This document shows, one piece after another, positions 33,504-36,604 of a stretch of 36,604 nt of DNA. The DNA lies in contig WTCE01000077.1 in the NCBI GenBank assembly GCA_013138735.1, positions 1-36,604 of the forward strand. Direction: 5' to 3'. The stretch's first letter is position 1; each line of letters opens with the position of its first letter. The notes beneath the pieces are model-generated. The model searched no databases. It had not been told where the DNA came from and was given only the letters and a program-made list of their open reading frames with translations. Made by a program: the position numbers and the translations under genes. The DNA comes from Crocinitomix sp. (GTDB lineage: Bacteria; Bacteroidota; Bacteroidia; Flavobacteriales_D; Crocinitomicaceae).

Positions 33504-34586
33504 TTAAGAATTACTCATTAAAAAAGCCTTCAAAAACTCATCAATCTCTCCATTCATCACGCCATCTACATTTGATGTTTCATAACCAGTTCGAACATCT
33601 TTCACCAATTTATAGGGTTGCATTACGTAATTACGAATTTGCGATCCCCATTCGATTTTCTTTTTCCCTGCTTCAATGGCATTTTGCTTTTCCATCCGTT
33701 TTCGCAACTCCAATTCGTATAATTGCGATTTTAGTAATTGCATGGCTTTTTCCTTATTTGCCAATTGAGAACGCGACTCTGAATTTTCAATAATAATTCC
33801 AGATGGTGCGTGTCTTAAACGTACTGCCGTCTCTACCTTATTCACGTTTTGCCCCCCTGCTCCACCAGCACGAAAAGTCTCGTAAGCGATATCGGCTGGG
33901 TTCACCTGAATGTCAATTGAATCATCTACCAATGGATAAACATAAACAGACGCGAATGAAGTATGCCGTTTAGCATTAGAATCGAAAGGTGAAATTCTTA
34001 CCAAACGGTGCACTCCGTTTTCTCCTTTTAAATAACCAAAAGCAAAATCTCCATCAAATTCAAGAGTTACGGTTTTAATTCCGGCCACATCACCCGACTG
34101 ATAATTTAATTCTTTTAGCTTCATCCCGTTGCGCTGACCCCACATCATATACATCCGCATTAACATTGCAGCCCAGTCGCAACTCTCTGTACCGCCTGCT
34201 CCTGCTGTAATCTGGAGCACTGCCTTAAAATTATCCTCCTCTGCCTTCAGCATATTCTTTAATTCTAATGCCTCTAAGCGATCGATTGAAGTTTGATAAT
34301 GTTTCATCACTTCGCTCTCCTCTACCTCATCCATTTCGTAGAATTCAATCAACACTTTCAAATCTTCCAATTCTGTTTTGACCTCTTGATGCGCGTCAAT
34401 CCAGAATTTTTTATTTCGCATTTTCTTTAAAATGAGCTCGGCAGCTTTTGGATCATCCCAAAAAGTTGGATCCTGTGAGTGCAATTCATCCTCACGCACA
34501 TCAATCAATTTATCGTCAATTTTGAGATATCCGTATAACTCATTTACACGTCTTTCGAAATCTTTAAGTTGATCTGATGTTACCAT
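33504..34586 (-). CDS. prfB: Peptide chain release factor 2
   Basis: RF2 ends translation at UAA and UGA. With the ATG at 34586 the protein has 360 residues and starts [17 protein letters not shown], close to the usual length of 365. The stop-codon-reading SPF motif is present in [16 protein letters not shown] and the catalytic GGQ in [12 protein letters not shown]. The reading frame passes YGYLKIDDK without a UGA, so the programmed +1 frameshift found early in many prfB genes is absent. A longer in-frame extension to 34718 has no family support. A TAATTTTTG stretch just before the ATG is a near -7 box but would leave almost no leader. Confidence 0.95.
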   Translation of the reverse strand: MVTSDQLKDFERRVNELYGYLKIDDKLIDVREDELHSQDPTFWDDPKAAELILKKMRNKKFWIDAHQEVKTELEDLKVLIEFYEMDEVEESEVMKHYQTSIDRLEALELKNMLKAEEDNFKAVLQITAGAGGTESCDWAAMLMRMYMMWGQRNGMKLKELNYQSGDVAGIKTVTLEFDGDFAFGYLKGENGVHRLVRISPFDSNAKRHTSFASVYVYPLVDDSIDIQVNPADIAYETFRAGGAGGQNVNKVETAVRLRHAPSGIIIENSESRSQLANKEKAMQLLKSQLYELELRKRMEKQNAIEAGKKKIEWGSQIRNYVMQPYKLVKDVRTGYETSNVDGVMNGEIDEFLKAFLMSNS

Positions 34587-34735
34587 GGTACAAAAATTAG
34601 GTTTTTTTTTGTTTTGATCTGCACAATCATAGAAATAATTAATTAAATAGTGTCGATTTCTCAATGCTGCGACGCAAAACTCAGGTTTAATCATGCAAAG
34701 TTTGGGTATGCCCATCAAATATTACAATATTATTC

Positions 34736-34743
34736 TAAATTTG
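34736..34743 (+). promoter_or_regulatory. Bacteroidetes -7 promoter box of gcvH
   Basis: TAAATTTG is an exact TAnnTTTG match 28 bases before the gcvH ATG. A TTTG at 34701-34704 is too far upstream (31-base spacing) to be a standard -33 element, so the call rests on the -7 box. Confidence 0.5.
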
Positions 34744-34771
34744 TGATACACTTTTTAAAGAATTTAAGAAC

Positions 34772-35149
34772 ATGAATGTACCAGCGGATTTAAAATATAC
34801 AAAAGACCACGAATGGGTAAAAGTTGAAGGAGACACAGCTACTGTTGGAGTTACTGAGTTTGCCCAAAGTGAACTTGGAGATATTGTTTACGTTGAAGTT
34901 GAGACAGAAGGCGACACTTTAGATAAAGAAGAAGTTTTTGGATCAATTGAAGCAGTAAAAACAGTTTCTGACTTATTTATGCCAATTAGCGGCGAAATAT
35001 CTGCTTTTAATGAAGAATTAGAAGCGAATCCTGAAGTTGTTAATACTGATCCTTACGGTGAAGGTTGGATGATCAAAATTAAATTTTCTGATCAATCAGA
35101 AATTGATGCATTGATGTCTGCAAGCGATTACGAAGCATTAATTGGTTAA
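34772..35149 (+). CDS. gcvH: Glycine cleavage system H protein
   Basis: GcvH carries a lipoyl arm that shuttles the aminomethyl group between the P, T and L proteins of the glycine cleavage complex in the cytoplasm. The 125-residue protein begins [20 protein letters not shown]. It shows [18 protein letters not shown], the lipoylation lysine Lys63 in [10 protein letters not shown], the [28 protein letters not shown] motif and a normal C-terminus. All family hallmarks are intact. The vanZ-like gene overlaps its last codons, and a tonB gene follows, an arrangement common in Flavobacteriales. Confidence 0.96.
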   Translation: MNVPADLKYTKDHEWVKVEGDTATVGVTEFAQSELGDIVYVEVETEGDTLDKEEVFGSIEAVKTVSDLFMPISGEISAFNEELEANPEVVNTDPYGEGWMIKIKFSDQSEIDALMSASDYEALIG

Positions 35150-35540
35150 GCGATTTCTTTACCATATCCCTTGGATCATTTGGCTGCTAATCATTCTAGT
35201 TTTAAGTTTACTCCCAGGAGATAAATTTCCAGACTTTAAAATTGATTGGATTTCGATAGATTCAGTGGTTCACTTCGGCATGTATTTTGTCTTGAGCGCT
35301 TTATTTTTACTCGGATTTTTAACTTTTGAAAAAAAAATCAGAAAAAAACTGAACCTTTCAAATTTACGGTTGTACGGAGTGGTGATATTGGTTGGCATTT
35401 TGATCGGATATGCCATAGAGCTAATACAGGGGAATTTTATCTTTCGGCGGTACTTTGATGTAGCGGATATTGTAATGAATAGTTTTGGTACAATTTTTGG
35501 TGTAATCATGTACAGTTTGACTGGTAGAAAATTAACATAA
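35142..35540 (+). CDS. VanZ-like membrane protein
   Basis: A 132-residue protein with four predicted membrane spans (about 9-25, 42-63, 76-94 and 107-126). It has the VanZ family pattern of a first span ending [49 protein letters not shown] and a final glycine-rich span. The only start compatible with the full first span is a TTG at 35142 that overlaps the gcvH stop by 8 bases, which suggests coupled translation. The molecular role of chromosomal VanZ-like proteins is not known; they are not by themselves resistance genes. Confidence 0.83.
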   Translation: MVKRFLYHIPWIIWLLIILVLSLLPGDKFPDFKIDWISIDSVVHFGMYFVLSALFLLGFLTFEKKIRKKLNLSNLRLYGVVILVGILIGYAIELIQGNFIFRRYFDVADIVMNSFGTIFGVIMYSLTGRKLT

Positions 35541-35597
35541 ATTTAAAACGCTCTTAAGACAGATTTTTGTAATTTAGCGTTGTTCAAAATTTTGAAA

Positions 35598-36269
35598 ATG
35601 GAACTAAAGAAATCAAAAGAAGCAAACTTAGAGAACAAGAAGAACGGTTTTCGACTTGTAGGTCTTGTAATGATCTGCGCTATAGTTGGAATGGCCTTTG
35701 AGTATACTGGGTTTACGGCATTGGAAGGCGACGGGCTTGCTGAAGACAATAAAATGGAGGAAGAGTTAATCTTCGAAGTGCAGGAAGAAGAAGAACCGCC
35801 ACCACCGGAAGAAGAGCCGCCACCACCGCCACCAGTAATTGAAGAAATTGAGGTTGTGGATGATGAGGAAGAAGTGGAAGACTTTGATATGTCTGTCGTG
35901 GATGATGTAGTTGATGATGTTCCAGACGAAGTAATAGAAGCACCGAAAAAGGAAAAAGTATTTGACTTTGTAGAGGTTGATCCAACTTTCCCTGGTGGAG
36001 CTGGAGCAATGGGTCAATGGATTAAAGACAATGTAGAATATCCTGAATTAGCTCGTGAAATGGGCGAACAAGGAATTGTATATGTTAAATTCGTTGTGAA
36101 CAGTAAAGGAGAAATTGAAAAGGTAGGAATTCGTAAAGGAGTTTCTGATGCCTTAGATGCTGAAGCAAAACGTGTAGTGAGAAAAATGCCTAGATGGATT
36201 CCTGGTGAGCAAGCCGGAAAACCAGTAAGCGTTAACTTCACACTTCCAATCCACTTTAGACTCGGTTAG
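35598..36269 (+). CDS. tonB: Energy transducer TonB
   Basis: TonB links the proton motive force of the inner-membrane ExbB-ExbD complex to outer-membrane receptors. The ATG at 35598 gives 223 residues. An upstream in-frame TTG at 35580 is less likely. It has an N-terminal membrane anchor (about 17-36, FRLVGLVMICAIVGMAFEYTGF), an acidic proline-rich linker (EEEEPPPPEEEPPPPPP, then an Asp/Glu/Val run) and a TonB C-terminal domain (FPGGAGAMGQWIKDNVEYPELAREMGEQG ... VNFTLPIHFRLG). The linker is dominated by Glu-Pro rather than the usual Lys-Pro/Glu-Pro mix, which is typical of Bacteroidetes transducers. exbB/exbD are not in the window. A strong terminator follows. Confidence 0.93.
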   Translation: MELKKSKEANLENKKNGFRLVGLVMICAIVGMAFEYTGFTALEGDGLAEDNKMEEELIFEVQEEEEPPPPEEEPPPPPPVIEEIEVVDDEEEVEDFDMSVVDDVVDDVPDEVIEAPKKEKVFDFVEVDPTFPGGAGAMGQWIKDNVEYPELAREMGEQGIVYVKFVVNSKGEIEKVGIRKGVSDALDAEAKRVVRKMPRWIPGEQAGKPVSVNFTLPIHFRLG

Positions 36270-36292
36270 AAAATAAAAAGACTTATATATTG

Positions 36293-36326
36293 ATCCGTCC
36301 TGATAGCTATTAGGACGGATTTTTTT
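36293..36326 (+). terminator. Intrinsic terminator of tonB
   Basis: ATCCGTCCT (36293-36301) and AGGACGGAT (36312-36320) form a perfect 9-bp GC-rich stem with a 10-base loop, followed by a run of seven T (36320-36326). It lies 23 bases after the tonB stop. Confidence 0.88.
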
Positions 36327-36477
36327 ATGGAATAATTATCGAAAATATCGCACTAGCCTAAAACGCATTAGTAAAAATTCGTATCCACTTAGCTCTGCTG
36401 GTCCCCTTAGACTTGAATACACCATCCTAACGCATTTAATAGAATCAGGGCAAAAACCCTACCTCTGAGACATACAT

Positions 36478-36530
36478 ATAGTTTTGGTACAATTGTTGTT
36501 ATTATTTATATCCAGAATGACTGGTAAATA
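36478..36530 (+). pseudogene. Degenerate copy of the vanZ-like gene 3' end
   Basis: ATAGTTTTGGTACAATT at 36478-36494 is identical to 35479-35495 inside the vanZ-like gene, and the similarity continues to GACTGGTA near the gene end with one inserted base. Translated, the fragment reads SFGTIVVIIYI, then MTGK after the shift, against [17 protein letters not shown] in the intact protein. The rest of 36330-36604 shows no gene, RNA or further similarity that I can see. Confidence 0.55.
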
Positions 36531-36604
36531 GTGTCTGGTCGAAAATAGACGAACTTTTACAAATTAATAAATTTTGAGAGATAGTTTTCTTTTTTTCTTT
36601 AGGA

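Noticed and set aside
34587-34718. N-terminal extension of prfB
   Set aside because: The added sequence has no similarity to RF2 and crosses the probable promoter region; the ATG at 34586 gives the standard length.
35713-36017. Open frames antisense to the tonB linker
   Set aside because: Leu/Pro/His-rich or Trp/Arg/Phe-rich translations are just the reverse of the GAA/CCA-rich linker codons; tonB is unambiguous on the plus strand.

Overview
The window looks like chromosomal DNA from an AT-rich member of the Bacteroidetes, most likely order Flavobacteriales (Crocinitomicaceae/Cryomorphaceae-like; the family is inferred). Evidence: type A and type B sorting domains of the type IX secretion system (T9SS) on three secreted proteins, TAnnTTTG promoter boxes close to several starts, and typical Bacteroidetes gene orders (bcp-recA; gcvH-vanZ-tonB; panD-flippase-rfaE2).

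Layout. 1-119 (-): 5' end of a group II intron leaving the window, abutting the intrinsic terminator of the next gene. 183-3147 (-): a PKD-containing T9SS cargo protein and a small secreted protein. 3419-5635 (-): apbE, an unknown protein and a lone, degenerate DEAD-box N-domain. 5717-10945 (-): a 1742-residue exported protein with about 17 TPR-like repeats. 11182-13182 (+): FAD oxidoreductase and murQ. 13374-17991 (-): a compact class I lanthipeptide cluster in transcription order lanA-lanC-lanB. 18281-21094 (-): AddB-like PD-(D/E)XK nuclease. 21291-22848 (+): bcp and recA. 23146-25752 (+): lipoprotein, two SnoaL/NTF2-like paralogues, thioredoxin-like and VOC proteins. 25897-29539 (+): secreted M6-like metallopeptidase, beta-helix lipoprotein and a DUF2007-like membrane protein. 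29546-31815 (-): panD, flippase-like membrane protein, rfaE2-like adenylyltransferase and a MazG-like hydrolase. 31958-34586 (-): lipoprotein, T9SS protein and prfB. 34772-36269 (+): gcvH, vanZ-like gene and tonB, then a strong terminator and a degenerate copy of the vanZ tail.

The most interesting system is the lanthipeptide locus. Its 71-residue precursor has an FDLN box and a GG leader end, and its core carries two tandem 14-residue units, each ending in TxTCHC. That is the arrangement that forms the interlocked D/E rings of nisin. The two units differ at seven synonymous positions but in only one amino acid, so the repeat appears to be held by selection. A perfect 12-bp hairpin with a T-run lies between lanA and lanC and probably limits expression of the enzymes relative to the peptide. 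No transporter, leader peptidase, immunity or regulatory gene lies beside the cluster.

Most other genes are housekeeping functions (peptidoglycan recycling, translation termination, recombination, pantothenate and ADP-heptose synthesis, glycine cleavage, TonB energy transduction) or lineage-specific secreted proteins.
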